Assembly (NCBI RefSeq): GCF_030063135.1
Contig: NZ_JASISO010000024.1
Coordinates: forward strand, 28,689-92,688
Origin: Streptomyces sp. G-G2
Lineage (GTDB): Bacteria > Actinomycetota > Actinomycetes > Streptomycetales > Streptomycetaceae
Direction of reading: 5' to 3'
DNA: 64,000 nucleotides
Positions 43,534 to 52,362 of the stretch are shown here, piece after piece. A model generated the notes under the pieces. That model had not been told where the DNA came from and did not search any database. It saw only the letters and a list, made by a program, of their open reading frames with translations. The number at the start of each line of letters is the position of its first letter. Position 1 is the first letter of the stretch. The position numbers and the translations under genes are program-made.

Positions 43534-44494
43534 CGGCCTTGCTCCTTCCTCGGCTGGTGACGAGCAGGTAGACGGCGGTGACCAGCAGCAGGAAGAGCAG
43601 CAGCAGCACGGACATCGCCGAGCCGGTGCCGAAGTTCCAGGTGACGAAGCTGGACTGGTAGATGTGGATGGAGATCAGGTCGGCGGCCTCGGGGGCCGAT
43701 TTGCCGAAGAGGACGAACGGCGTGTTGAAGTCGTTGAACGTCCACAGGAACAGCACCAGCACCAGCACCTGGTTGACGGGCCCGATGGAGGGCAGCGTGA
43801 TCCGGCGGACCTGCTGCCAGGTGCCCGCGCCGTCGAGGGCGGCGGCCTCGTAGAGCTCCTTGGGGATGTTCTGCAGGGCGGCCATCACGATGAGGAAGGC
43901 GAAGGGCCAGCCCTTCCACACGGAGACGATGAGCAGCGCCCAGAAGCTGTTGTCGCCGAGCAGCCAGAAGGTGTGCGCGCCGCCCAACCCGAGCTGGTCG
44001 TGAAGGACGTGGTTCACCATGCCGTTGTCCCGCTGGAACATGAACGCCCAGGTGATGACGGCGGCGTAGACGGGGAGCGCGTACGGGACGAGGAACAGTG
44101 CGCGCAGGACGCCACGGCCGTGGAAGGTGTCCTGCATGAAGACGGCGGCGGCGGCGCCGATGAGCCAGCACAGGCCCACCGACAGCAGGGTGAACTCGCA
44201 GGTGGTGAGGAAGGAGCGGAGCAGGGCCTCGCCGACGGGCGCGTTGACGTCGACGGCGAGGGAGTAGTTGTCGAAGCCCGTCCAGGGGGCACGGGACCAG
44301 TCGCGGATGAAGAACTGGGTGAGCTGGCGGAAGCTCATCAGGATGCCCATCACCATGGGGACGAGGTGGATGAGCAGTTCCATCAACAGGGCGGGCAGGA
44401 GCAGCAGGTAGGGCAGGGCGGTACGGCGCAGCCGTCCGGTGCGGCGCACTCGGGCGGCGGTACGGCGTACCCGCCCCGCGGTGGCGGAGGTCAT
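43526..44494 (-). CDS. Sugar ABC transporter permease, MalF type
   Basis: 322 residues with six spans, an Arg-rich cytoplasmic N-terminus (RVRRTAARVRRTGRLRRTALPY) and the EAA loop ELYEAAALDGAGTWQQVRRITLP. It pairs with the MalG-type permease to form the channel. It starts 10 bp after the binding-protein stop. Confidence 0.92.
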   Translation of the reverse strand: MTSATAGRVRRTAARVRRTGRLRRTALPYLLLLPALLMELLIHLVPMVMGILMSFRQLTQFFIRDWSRAPWTGFDNYSLAVDVNAPVGEALLRSFLTTCEFTLLSVGLCWLIGAAAAVFMQDTFHGRGVLRALFLVPYALPVYAAVITWAFMFQRDNGMVNHVLHDQLGLGGAHTFWLLGDNSFWALLIVSVWKGWPFAFLIVMAALQNIPKELYEAAALDGAGTWQQVRRITLPSIGPVNQVLVLVLFLWTFNDFNTPFVLFGKSAPEAADLISIHIYQSSFVTWNFGTGSAMSVLLLLFLLLVTAVYLLVTSRGRSKADV

Positions 44495-44504
44495 GGGGAG
44501 GGGC

Positions 44505-45824
44505 TCACTTCGCCATCTGCTGCTGGGCCTTGGACAGCTTGGCCTTGACGGATTCGGTGGTCACGGGGCGTCCGGCGGCGGCGTCGGCGAAGAGCTCCTT
44601 GACGGCGGTGCCGACGGCCGTCTCGAACTGGGACTCCTCGGGGACCTGCGGGAGCGCGGCCGCGCTGGTGCCCAGGGTGTCGCGCAGGACGGTGAGGTCC
44701 TCGGTGGCGAAGGCGGAGTCCTGCTGGGCGGCCTTGACCGGGGGGACGGAGCCGTAGGTCTTGTTGAGCAGCTTCTGCTCGTCGTCGCTGGTCATGAACT
44801 TCACGAACTTCAGCGCGCCGTCGATGTTGTCGGTGTTCTTGAAGACGGCCATGTTGATGCCCGCGACCATGGAGTTGGTGTTCTTGCCCGGGCCGGGGAC
44901 ACCGCCCGCGGGGACCGGGACGGGAGCCACGCCCCAGTCGCCCTCCTTCATCCCGTGGGCCTTGAAGCTGCTGGCCGCGTTCTGCCAGAGCACCATGGCG
45001 GTCTTGCCGTTGGCGAAGTCCTGGAGGGACTGGTTCTTGTCGTACTCGGCGTTGCCGGGCGCGATGATCTTGTCCTTGGCCATCAGGTCGACGTACTGCT
45101 TGACGGCGTCGACGTTGGCCGGGGTGTCGAAGGTGGGCTTGCCCGCCGCGTCGAAGAACGCCGCGCCGTGCTGCCGGGACAGCACGAAGGCCTGGTGGAT
45201 GTTGTTGGAGAGGTTCGACCCCTCGGCGCCCAGCGCCCACTTGCCGTCCTTGGACAGCTTCTGACCGACGGTGACCATCTCGTCCCAGGTGGCCGGCGGC
45301 TTCTCGATGCCCGCTTCCTGGAACATCTTCTTGTTGTAGTAGAGCGCGTACGACATGGAGTACAGCGGGACGGCGGCCGGGTCCTGGCCCGTAGCGCCCG
45401 CCGAGCCGATGGCCGATTCGACGAAGCGGCTCCGGCCGCCGATCGCGTCGAAGTTCTTGGCGCTCCAGGGCAGCAGCGCGCCGGTGGCCTGGAGGGAGGA
45501 GGACCAGGTGTTACCGATGTTGAGCACGTCCGGACCCTGCCCCGAGGCGGTGGCCGCCAGGATACGGTTGAGCAGGTCGGCCCAGGGGACGACCTCCAGC
45601 TTGACCTTGATGCCGGTCTGCTCCTCGAACTTCTTCAGCTCCGGGCCGAGGGTCGCCTGGTCCGCCGCGATGTCGGGGCCCTGGTTGGAGGCCCAGTAGG
45701 TGAGTTCCTTGGGGGCGGTGTTGGAACCGCCCTCGGCGCCGGTGGAACCTCCGCCGCAGGCGGTGGCGGCGGCGAGCAGGGAGGCGGTGACCACGGCGGC
45801 GGCCGCGGCTCGGGTTCTGCGCAT
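44505..45824 (-). CDS. Sugar ABC transporter substrate-binding lipoprotein
   Basis: 439 residues. The signal peptide ends in the lipobox LLAAATAC, and the mature protein has the family-1 binding-protein fold with TYWASNQGPD, EEQTGIKVKLEVVPW, VLNIGNTW and IPLYSM-like segments. It captures oligosaccharides outside the membrane for the two permeases. Its neighbour GH1 suggests a beta-glucoside such as cellobiose, gentiobiose or laminaribiose; this is inference. First gene of the operon, with an operator-like inverted repeat 88-110 bp upstream. Confidence 0.93.
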   Translation of the reverse strand: MRRTRAAAAAVVTASLLAAATACGGGSTGAEGGSNTAPKELTYWASNQGPDIAADQATLGPELKKFEEQTGIKVKLEVVPWADLLNRILAATASGQGPDVLNIGNTWSSSLQATGALLPWSAKNFDAIGGRSRFVESAIGSAGATGQDPAAVPLYSMSYALYYNKKMFQEAGIEKPPATWDEMVTVGQKLSKDGKWALGAEGSNLSNNIHQAFVLSRQHGAAFFDAAGKPTFDTPANVDAVKQYVDLMAKDKIIAPGNAEYDKNQSLQDFANGKTAMVLWQNAASSFKAHGMKEGDWGVAPVPVPAGGVPGPGKNTNSMVAGINMAVFKNTDNIDGALKFVKFMTSDDEQKLLNKTYGSVPPVKAAQQDSAFATEDLTVLRDTLGTSAAALPQVPEESQFETAVGTAVKELFADAAAGRPVTTESVKAKLSKAQQQMAK

Positions 45825-45911
45825 GGCGGATCGGCCCCTTTCAACAGGGTCGGGCGACGGGCCCGGGAAGGGGTCGGGAGCCGCCTTTCGGCCGCCCCGT
45901 TACTTCCAGAC

Positions 45912-45934
45912 CTTAATTTAGGACGTGATTTAAG
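45912..45934. promoter_or_regulatory. AT-rich inverted repeat between sugar importer and ROK regulator
   Basis: CTTAATTTA (45912-45920) and TGATTTAAG (45926-45934) are inverted, with 7 of 9 positions matching, in a genome where such AT-rich sequence is rare. It sits in the only spacer between the divergent binding-protein gene and the ROK gene. ROK/NagC-type repressors bind AT-rich inverted repeats of this sort. Confidence 0.65.
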
Positions 45935-46007
45935 CCTCGGGAAAGGGTCGCGTCAAGGGGTCGCGCAAGGGTATGTTGCGAATCGTTGTCAGGGCGGAAG
46001 GAGCCAC

Positions 46008-47309
46008 ATGACGGGCAGTCACGGACGTACGGTGCGGGACCTGCGGCGCGGCAACCGCAGCACCGTGCTGCAGCGGTTGTACTTCGGCGGGCCCATGAGC
46101 CGCCAGGAGCTGGGCCCGGTCACCGGCCTCAGCTCCGGATCCGTCAGCAACGTGGTGGGCGAACTGGTCGCCGACGGCCTGCTGGAGGAGGCGGGCGTCG
46201 TCGACTCCGACGGCGGCCGCCCCCGCACCCTGCTCCGGGTCGCCCCGGGCAGCGCCCACATGATCGGGGTCGATGTCGGCGAAACCCGGGTCCGGGTCGA
46301 GCTGTTCGACCTGACCCTGACCGAACTCGCGCGCGCCGAACTCCCGTTGCAGCCGCGCGGCTGCTACGACGTCGGGCTCATCGTCGACCACATCCGCACC
46401 GGCATCGCCGCCGTCCTCGACGGGGCGGGCGTCGGCACGGAACGGCTCCTCGGCGTCGGCGTCGGCGTACCCGGCATCGTCGACCGCGACGCGCCCGGCG
46501 GGACCGTCGTGCACGGCCAGACCATCGGCTGGGACGCCGTACCCCTGGAGGCCCTGCTGCGCGCCACCGGGGCCCTGCCCGAGGAGGTCCCGTACCTCAT
46601 CGACAACGGCGCGCGCACCCTCGGCCAGGCCGAGATGTGGTTCGGCGCGGGGCGGGGGGCGCGCGACGCGGTCGTCGTCCTGTTCGGGTCGGGTGTGGGC
46701 GCCAGTCTGATCACTGACGGCTCCCCCGGCGGCGGGTCCAGCGACGGCGCCCCGCTCGAATGGGGCCATCTGACGGTGTCGGTGCGCGGGCGGCGCTGCC
46801 GGTGCGGGGCGCTGGGCTGCCTGGAGGCCTACACGGGGGCCGAGTCCCTGCTCGCCCGGTGGGCGGAGCGGGGCGGCAGCGCCGGGGGCGCGCTGGACGA
46901 GGAAGCGGCGCTCGCCGTGCTGCTGAGCCGTGCGGTGGCCGGGGACCCGGTGGCGGCGGAGGTGCTGGAGGAGACCGCCGAGTACCTGGGCGCGGGGCTG
47001 TCCGACGTGATCAACCTGTTCCAGCCGGAGCGGATCCTGATCGGCGGCTGGGCCGGGCTGATGCTGGGCCCGCACATCCTGCCCTCGGTGCGCGAGCACG
47101 CCCGGCGGTACTCGCTGCGCCATCCCGCCGACCGGGTCACGATCGACCTGGGCTCGCTGGGCCCGGACGCGGTCACGGTGGGCGCGGCCACCCTCCCGCT
47201 GTCGGCCTTCTTCACCACGGGAGGCCGGCGCCCGGTACCCGCTCCCCCGACCGAACCCCCGGGCTGGCACACCGCCTTGGCCACGCGCGGCGGCACGGCG
47301 GGCCGCTGA
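46008..47309 (+). CDS. ROK family transcriptional regulator
   Basis: 433 residues. An N-terminal winged helix (NRSTVLQRLYFGGPMSRQELGPVTGLSSGSVSNVVGELVADGLL) is followed by a sugar-kinase-like ROK domain with IGVDVGETRVRVELFD and the zinc-site cluster RCRCGALGCLEAY. ROK repressors sense a sugar and release DNA. ATG at 46008 has GGAAGGAG 4 nt upstream. Divergent from the sugar ABC/GH1 operon and therefore its likely regulator. Confidence 0.92.
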   Translation: MTGSHGRTVRDLRRGNRSTVLQRLYFGGPMSRQELGPVTGLSSGSVSNVVGELVADGLLEEAGVVDSDGGRPRTLLRVAPGSAHMIGVDVGETRVRVELFDLTLTELARAELPLQPRGCYDVGLIVDHIRTGIAAVLDGAGVGTERLLGVGVGVPGIVDRDAPGGTVVHGQTIGWDAVPLEALLRATGALPEEVPYLIDNGARTLGQAEMWFGAGRGARDAVVVLFGSGVGASLITDGSPGGGSSDGAPLEWGHLTVSVRGRRCRCGALGCLEAYTGAESLLARWAERGGSAGGALDEEAALAVLLSRAVAGDPVAAEVLEETAEYLGAGLSDVINLFQPERILIGGWAGLMLGPHILPSVREHARRYSLRHPADRVTIDLGSLGPDAVTVGAATLPLSAFFTTGGRRPVPAPPTEPPGWHTALATRGGTAGR

Positions 47310-47322
47310 GGCCAGTGCCGCA

Positions 47323-47664
47323 CTAGCCCTCGGACGTCGCCCGGGAGGTGGACCGGACGGCCGCCAGGGCTCCGGCGAGGAAGGCGGCCAGGGCGGTCCC
47401 GGAGGCCAGGGCGGACAGCTGCCGGTCCCCGGCCAGGGCGAAGCCGAGGAAGACCACGTTCCCGGTCATGTTCGCGACGAAGACGTGGTCGAGCCCGAGG
47501 AAGCTCACCGCGTCGACGACCCCGCTGACGAAGGTCAGCACCACCAGCAGCGGCGGCAGCACCCCGTGCCCGCCCCGCGCCCTGGTGGGGGCGGTCCCCG
47601 GAGGGGGCGGGAAGAGGAGGTCGGTCAGCGTGCGCAGCGGGCCGCGGCGGCGGGGCGGGGTCAT
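47323..47664 (-). pseudogene. Truncated YoaK (DUF1275) family membrane protein
   Basis: The 113 residues contain the family signature FVSGVVDAVSFLGLDHVFVANMTGNVVFLGFALAG and two hydrophobic spans, then stop after FLAGALAAVRST. DUF1275 proteins are normally about 220 residues with six spans, so the C-terminal half is missing. A GAGGAG site precedes the ATG, so it may still be expressed. It abuts the end of the ROK gene, which looks like the deletion boundary. Confidence 0.7.
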
Positions 47665-47726
47665 CCGGTGGGCTCCTCGCCGGGGCGGTCGGCGGGGCGG
47701 TCCGCCCGTACGTCGGACCCGGAACA

Positions 47727-47957
47727 GGTGCCCTCGAGGAGGGGTCCGTCCACCCCGGGGCCGAGGGCCCGTGCCGCGTGTTCATCGAGCCCGAGGGTCG
47801 TCACGACGACGATGTGCGTGACCGGACGCCTCTCGAATCCCGTGGCCCGCAGTGCGGCCGTCGCCTCCGGGCCGCTCATGCGCGGCACGCGGATATCGAG
47901 CGGCGGAACGTCCGGGCGGAAACCCCTGACGGCCACCCGGGCGGCGCCGCCTCCCAG
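47727..47957 (-). pseudogene. Remnant of a response-regulator receiver domain
   Basis: Within an open frame ending at 47661, the segment RPDVPPLDIRVPRMSGPEATAAL and later VVVTTLGLDEHAARAL align with the receiver core of NarL-type regulators (typical RPDVVLMDIRMPRMDG and VLTTFDLDEY). The leading acidic pair, the Lys motif and the whole HTH domain are missing. The N-terminal 65 residues of the open frame are Pro/Arg-rich and unrelated. Read as a decayed gene fragment. Confidence 0.65.
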
Positions 47958-48393
47958 TTGCTCGGACTCCACGGGAACTCCATCCGGGCCGTTGGTCAAT
48001 GCCGTGCGGCCCTCGGGCGACGGGGCAGGGGGCGACGGGGCGGGACTCACCCCCACGGAGAAGGGGGGCGGATCGCGTCCTTCGGCTGGCAGAAAGCCTA
48101 CCGACCGGCGGCGCACGACCGACTCAGCGACCCGTATCCATTCGAGGGCCACTCACCGGTCGGGCATGACAGCCCGGTACGCCGGCGCTTCGGTCGAGGG
48201 ACCCGGCCTTCGCCATCGGCCGCCCGGACCTCGCCACCATCAACGTGTACATCCCGTTGAACACGTCGCCGGGTCGAGCGTACAAGGCACCCTCGGCGGC
48301 GGTCCCGACCTGGATCACCGGCCCGAGCCACGGCGGCGCGGCGACCGGCGGCGCGGCGACCGGCGGCGACGATCCGCTCGACCGCGCCGCCGC
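47958..48393. other. Non-coding or decayed stretch before the LacI gene
   Basis: About 435 bp with no confident gene. A 64-codon minus-strand frame (48124-48318) contains a protein-like stretch, GDVFNGMYTLMVARSG, of unknown origin. A 15-bp direct repeat (GGCGGCGCGGCGACC) lies at 48332-48361, with a partial third copy. Confidence 0.5.
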
Positions 48394-49548
48394 TCAGGCC
48401 GAGTCGCGGACGATCAGTTCCGGTGCGAACAGCACCGGCGTACGGGTCGGGGCCTCGCCGTCGAGCAGCAGCCGGACCATCTCGGCCGCCATCTCCTCCA
48501 CCGGCTGGCGTACGGTCGTCAGCCTCGGCCTACAGGCGGTGGCGGCGCTGGAGTCGTCGAAGCCGACCACGGCCACGTCGCGCGGAACGCGGCGGCCGTA
48601 CTCGTGCAGCACCAGGCAGGCACCCTGGGCCATCAGGTCGTTGGCCGCGAACACCCCGTCCAGATCGGGCTGTTGGGCCAGGAGCAGACGCATGGCCCGT
48701 TCGCCGCCCTCCACCGTGAAGTCCGCCTGGGCGACGGCCACCGGCCGCGCGGACCCGCCGGGGGGCTCACCCGCAAGACCGCTCCCGGACCCGGCCATCG
48801 CCTCAATGAAACCCGTGACGCGTTCCCGGCTCGCCGGTACGTCCGCCGGTCCCGCGATCACCGCGATCCGACGGCGGCCCCGCTCCCGCAGGTGCCCCGC
48901 CGCGAGCGCGCCGCCGTCCCGGTGCCGCAGGTCCACCGACGGCAGGGGTACGTCCGGCTCGGGGCGCGCGAACAGCACGGCGGGCAGCCCCGCCCGCGCG
49001 AGCAGCCTCGGCAGCGGATCGTGCGGATGGGTCGAGACCAACAGGGCGCCATCCGCGCCTCCTTGGGCGAGGTACGCGACCAACTCGGCGCGTTCGGAGT
49101 CCGTTTCGGCGCACATCAGCACCGGATGCACTCCGCGCGGACGCAGCGCGCGGACCACTCCGCTGACCACCCGGCCGAAGAAGGGGTCCTGGAAGACGCG
49201 GGCCGCGAACTCGTCCGGGGCGTCCGTGCCCGCCCCCGAGACCACCAGGGCGACCGCCCCGGCCCGCCGGGTCACCAGCGAGCGGGCCGCCCGGTTGGGC
49301 ACGTACCCGGTGTCGTCCACCGCGCGCCGGACCGCCTGGCGGATGGCCGGGTCCACATTGCGGATGCCGTTGACCACGCGGGAGACGGTGGCCCGGGAGA
49401 CCCCGGCGGCCCGGGCGACATCCTCGAGCGTCGGCGCCGCTCCCGTCCCAGCGCGGGCCACGGCTGCGGCTGCGGCTGCCGATACCGCTCCGGTCGCCGC
49501 CCCCGCTCCCGCACTGCCGCCGCCGCCCGCGCGTCCCCCTGTGTCCAT
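48394..49548 (-). CDS. LacI family transcriptional regulator
   Basis: 384 residues. After an unusual 38-residue Ala/Gly-rich N-terminus comes the LacI HTH with hinge (PTLEDVARAAGVSRATVSRVVNGIRNV), then a periplasmic-binding-protein-like effector domain (GAVALVVSG, VFAANDLMAQGACLVLHEYG, DVAVVGFDDSSAA). It lies 51 bp downstream of the GH3 gene on the same strand, so it is probably in the same transcript and autoregulated. The 42-bp palindrome before GH3 is its likely operator, with a second site at 37145. Confidence 0.92.
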   Translation of the reverse strand: MDTGGRAGGGGSAGAGAATGAVSAAAAAAVARAGTGAAPTLEDVARAAGVSRATVSRVVNGIRNVDPAIRQAVRRAVDDTGYVPNRAARSLVTRRAGAVALVVSGAGTDAPDEFAARVFQDPFFGRVVSGVVRALRPRGVHPVLMCAETDSERAELVAYLAQGGADGALLVSTHPHDPLPRLLARAGLPAVLFARPEPDVPLPSVDLRHRDGGALAAGHLRERGRRRIAVIAGPADVPASRERVTGFIEAMAGSGSGLAGEPPGGSARPVAVAQADFTVEGGERAMRLLLAQQPDLDGVFAANDLMAQGACLVLHEYGRRVPRDVAVVGFDDSSAATACRPRLTTVRQPVEEMAAEMVRLLLDGEAPTRTPVLFAPELIVRDSA

Positions 49549-49580
49549 GGCGGCACTGTATCTTCCGGCCCCGCGCGCCC

Positions 49581-49639
49581 CCGGCCACGCCCCGTGCGGC
49601 TACCCGGCCACGCCCCGCGTGCCCCCCGGCCACGCCCCG
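49581..49639. repeat. Three direct copies across the GH3 stop codon
   Basis: CCGGCCACGCCCCG occurs at 49581-49594, 49604-49617 and 49626-49639, spaced 22-23 bp. The block spans the C-terminal codons and stop of the GH3 gene (HGAWPGGTRGVAG) and the spacer before the LacI gene. Confidence 0.8.
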
Positions 49640-52260
49640 TGCGGCTCTACGTCGAGCACCGCCCGGAGGGGGAGGTCGCCCGCCGTGGGCCCGGCCAGGA
49701 CCTCGTACCTGCCCGGTTCCGTGACCCAGGTCCCGGCCGCCGGGGACCAGTACTGGAGGGCGCGCGCGGGGATCCGTACCACCGCCGCCACCCGTTCCCC
49801 CGGCTCGGCCCGGACGGTCGTCCAGCCCGCGAGCCAGCGCACCGGGCGGTCCACCGCCGAACCGGGCCGGGCCAGGTACACCTGGACCAGCTGACGCCCG
49901 TACCGCGCCCCGGTGTTGCGCAGCACGACCGAGAACTCCCGCCCCTGAGCGACGGGTTCGCGGGCCCCCAGCTCCTCGAAGGCCCAGCTCGTGTAGCCGA
50001 GCCCGTGGCCGAACCAGTACGCGGGGGTGCGGCCCGTGCGCAGCCAGGCCCGGTGGCCGATGTGCAGGCCCTCCCCGTAGGGGAGTCGGCCGTCCGGCCC
50101 GGGGCGGGTGTCGTGGACGGGGGCGACGGTGAGGCGCGCGGGCCAGGTGGTGGGCAGGCGGCCGCCGGGTTCGGCGCGGCCGAGCAGGACGTCGGCGAGT
50201 CCGCTGCCCGCCTCCTGGCCCGGGAACCAGGACAGCAGCACGGCCCCCGCCTGCGCACGCCAGGGCAGCTCGACAGGACCGCCCGCGTTGACGACCACCG
50301 CGGTGCGGGGGTTGGCCCGCAGTACCGCCCGCACCACCTGGTCCTGCGGCGCCGGTAGTTCGAGCCCGGTGCGGTCGGCGCCCTCCGATTCGCTGCCGTC
50401 GGTGGTGCCGACGACCACGATCACGGCGTCGGCGGCGCGGGCGGCCGCTTCCGCCTCAGCGAGCGCCTCGGCGGGATCCGGGGGCGGCGGCGCGGCGGCC
50501 AGAACAGTGGCCCGGCCGGCCCCGGGGGCGAGTTGGCGGCGCGCGACCACCCACGCCTCCTCCCCCGCGACGAGGTGGATCCGGCCGGTGCGCAGCGGCG
50601 GGCGTACGTGGATGACGGCCGGGTCGTCGGTCTCGGGCGGGAACTCCCCGTCGAGGAGCGGCTCCCCGTCCACGGTCAGCCTCATCGGGCCGAAGCCCCC
50701 GAGTCCGAGGGTCCAGGCGCCGCTCACTTCCGGGTGGAGTACGGCGCCCAGCTCGACGGTGTCGGCTCCGGGAGGCAGCTCGGGCTCCAGCACCCGGCCG
50801 GAGGGAAGGCGAGCGGAGTGCAGCACCCCGCCCCGGGCGTCCAGGACGCGCAGGCGGACCCCCGGCTCACCCGTCTGCGGGTCCCGGGCGAGCCCGGACC
50901 CGACGGGCACCGGTCCGGCGTCGTCCAGGGCCGGGCCGGGGGCGTGCAGTACCCGTACGTGCGGGGGCAGCGCGGCGCGGAGCCCGGCGAGCGGGGTCAC
51001 CACGGAACGCGGGAACACCTCGGCGCTGCCGCCCCCCTGCACCCGGGGGTCCCCGGCGTGCGCCCCGATGACGGCGAGGACGCGCAACGTCCCGGGGTCC
51101 AGGGGCAGCAGCCCCCGGTTCTCCAGCAGCACCGCGCTCCCGGCCACCGCCTCCCGCAGGGCCCCCTCCGGCCCGACGTCCGGCGCGTCCGGCACCGGCC
51201 CGACGGCCCGCGTGCCCGGCACCGGCGCGCGGGGGGCCGGGAGGGCGCCGACCCGGGTCGCCAGGCGCAGCAGGCGGCGGGCCTTGTCCGCCACGGCCCC
51301 TTCCGGGACCAGGCCCGCTTCCACGGCCCGGACCAGTTCAGCGCCCCAGGGCCCGGAGGGTCCCGGCATCGCGAGGTCCTGGGCGGCGGCTCCGGCGGCG
51401 GTGGTCGACCGGACCGCGCCCCAGTCCGAGACCACGGCCCCGCCGAAACCCCACTCCCCCTTCAGCGGTTCGGCGAGCAGGGAACTCTCGCTCATGGAGG
51501 CGCCGTTGACCCGGTTGTACGCCGACATCACCAGCCAGACCCCGGCGCGCACTGCTGCCTCGAAGGGTGCCAAGTACAGCTCGCGCAGCACCCGTTCGCC
51601 GATCCGGGCGTCCAGGGTCAGCCGGTCGGTCTCGGAGTCGTTGGCGACGTAGTGCTTGGCGGTCGCCGCGACCCCGCGCGACTGGATGCCCTCGATCAGC
51701 GCCGCCCCGGTGCGCCCGGCCAGCAGCGGGTCCTCGGAGAAGCACTCGAAGTGGCGTCCCGCCAGCGGGCTGCGGTGCAGGTTGAGGGTGGGCGCGAGGA
51801 GTACGTGGACGCCCTTGCGCCGGGCCTCGTCACCGAGGAGCGCGCCGAGACGGCGTACCAGGCCCTCGTCCCAGAGGGCGGCGAGGGCGCTCGCCGAGGG
51901 GAGCAGGGCCGAGGTGTCGCGTTCGTCCCAGCCGGGCCCGCGCACCCCGGCGGGCCCGTCGGAGAAGACCATCCGCCGCAGCCCGACGGCCGGTTCGGCC
52001 TCGGTCCGCCAGGTGTCGGCCCCGGTTAGCAGCCGTACCTTCTGCCTCAGGTCGAGTTTGTCCGCGAGGCGGGACACCTCGTCGTCCGAGAGCCCGCCCG
52101 CGTCCTCACCGGGGGGCCGGGACCCGCCCTCGTCCACGTCCCGCGAGCTGTCCCAGCCGGGCCCGCCGGGCCGCTCCCCGTCGTCCCCGCCCCCACGACG
52201 ACCACGACGACCACGACGTCCACCGTCGCGGTCGTCACCATGACCTTCACCGCCACGCAT
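49600..52260 (-). CDS. GH3 beta-glucosidase with PA14-like insertion
   Basis: 886 residues, no signal peptide. The GH3 barrel has KHYVANDSETDR, an NRVNGA segment and the nucleophile Asp in VVSDWGAV. The alpha/beta sandwich domain with GSESEGADRTGLELP and a PA14-like insertion (SGAWTLGLGGFGPMRLTVDG) and a C-terminal fibronectin-like domain follow, the layout of PA14-containing bacterial beta-glucosidases. The first 55 residues are Gly/Arg/Asp-rich and probably disordered. ATG at 52260 has AAGGGG 5 nt upstream. The palindrome at 52275 overlaps its promoter region. Confidence 0.92.
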   Translation of the reverse strand: MRGGEGHGDDRDGGRRGRRGRRGGGDDGERPGGPGWDSSRDVDEGGSRPPGEDAGGLSDDEVSRLADKLDLRQKVRLLTGADTWRTEAEPAVGLRRMVFSDGPAGVRGPGWDERDTSALLPSASALAALWDEGLVRRLGALLGDEARRKGVHVLLAPTLNLHRSPLAGRHFECFSEDPLLAGRTGAALIEGIQSRGVAATAKHYVANDSETDRLTLDARIGERVLRELYLAPFEAAVRAGVWLVMSAYNRVNGASMSESSLLAEPLKGEWGFGGAVVSDWGAVRSTTAAGAAAQDLAMPGPSGPWGAELVRAVEAGLVPEGAVADKARRLLRLATRVGALPAPRAPVPGTRAVGPVPDAPDVGPEGALREAVAGSAVLLENRGLLPLDPGTLRVLAVIGAHAGDPRVQGGGSAEVFPRSVVTPLAGLRAALPPHVRVLHAPGPALDDAGPVPVGSGLARDPQTGEPGVRLRVLDARGGVLHSARLPSGRVLEPELPPGADTVELGAVLHPEVSGAWTLGLGGFGPMRLTVDGEPLLDGEFPPETDDPAVIHVRPPLRTGRIHLVAGEEAWVVARRQLAPGAGRATVLAAAPPPPDPAEALAEAEAAARAADAVIVVVGTTDGSESEGADRTGLELPAPQDQVVRAVLRANPRTAVVVNAGGPVELPWRAQAGAVLLSWFPGQEAGSGLADVLLGRAEPGGRLPTTWPARLTVAPVHDTRPGPDGRLPYGEGLHIGHRAWLRTGRTPAYWFGHGLGYTSWAFEELGAREPVAQGREFSVVLRNTGARYGRQLVQVYLARPGSAVDRPVRWLAGWTTVRAEPGERVAAVVRIPARALQYWSPAAGTWVTEPGRYEVLAGPTAGDLPLRAVLDVEPHGAWPGGTRGVAG

Positions 52261-52274
52261 GCGGGCCCCTTCAC

Positions 52275-52316
52275 GTCGGGATCATTCGGGAGAGCGCTCT
52301 CCCGAATGATCCCGAC
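52275..52316. promoter_or_regulatory. Perfect 42-bp palindrome upstream of GH3 (LacI operator)
   Basis: All 21 base pairs from the centre (52295/52296) outwards match. The core is GGGAGAGCGCTCTCCC (52288-52303), flanked by ATCATTC and GAATGAT and by GTCGG and CCGAC. It ends 14 bp before the GH3 start. The central CG and GAGCGCTC core are typical of LacI-family operators in Streptomyces. As RNA it could also form a long hairpin in the leader. Confidence 0.85.
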
Positions 52317-52362
52317 CCGCGGGGCCCGCTGTCAACGGCGGCCGGGGCGAACTCCCTTGCCG

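Noticed and set aside
41267..45824. Identity as the canonical cebEFG-bglC operon
   Set aside because: Order and GH1 fit, but the adjacent regulator is ROK, no CebR-type box lies in the promoter spacer, and the substrate cannot be read from sequence; no ceb symbols assigned.
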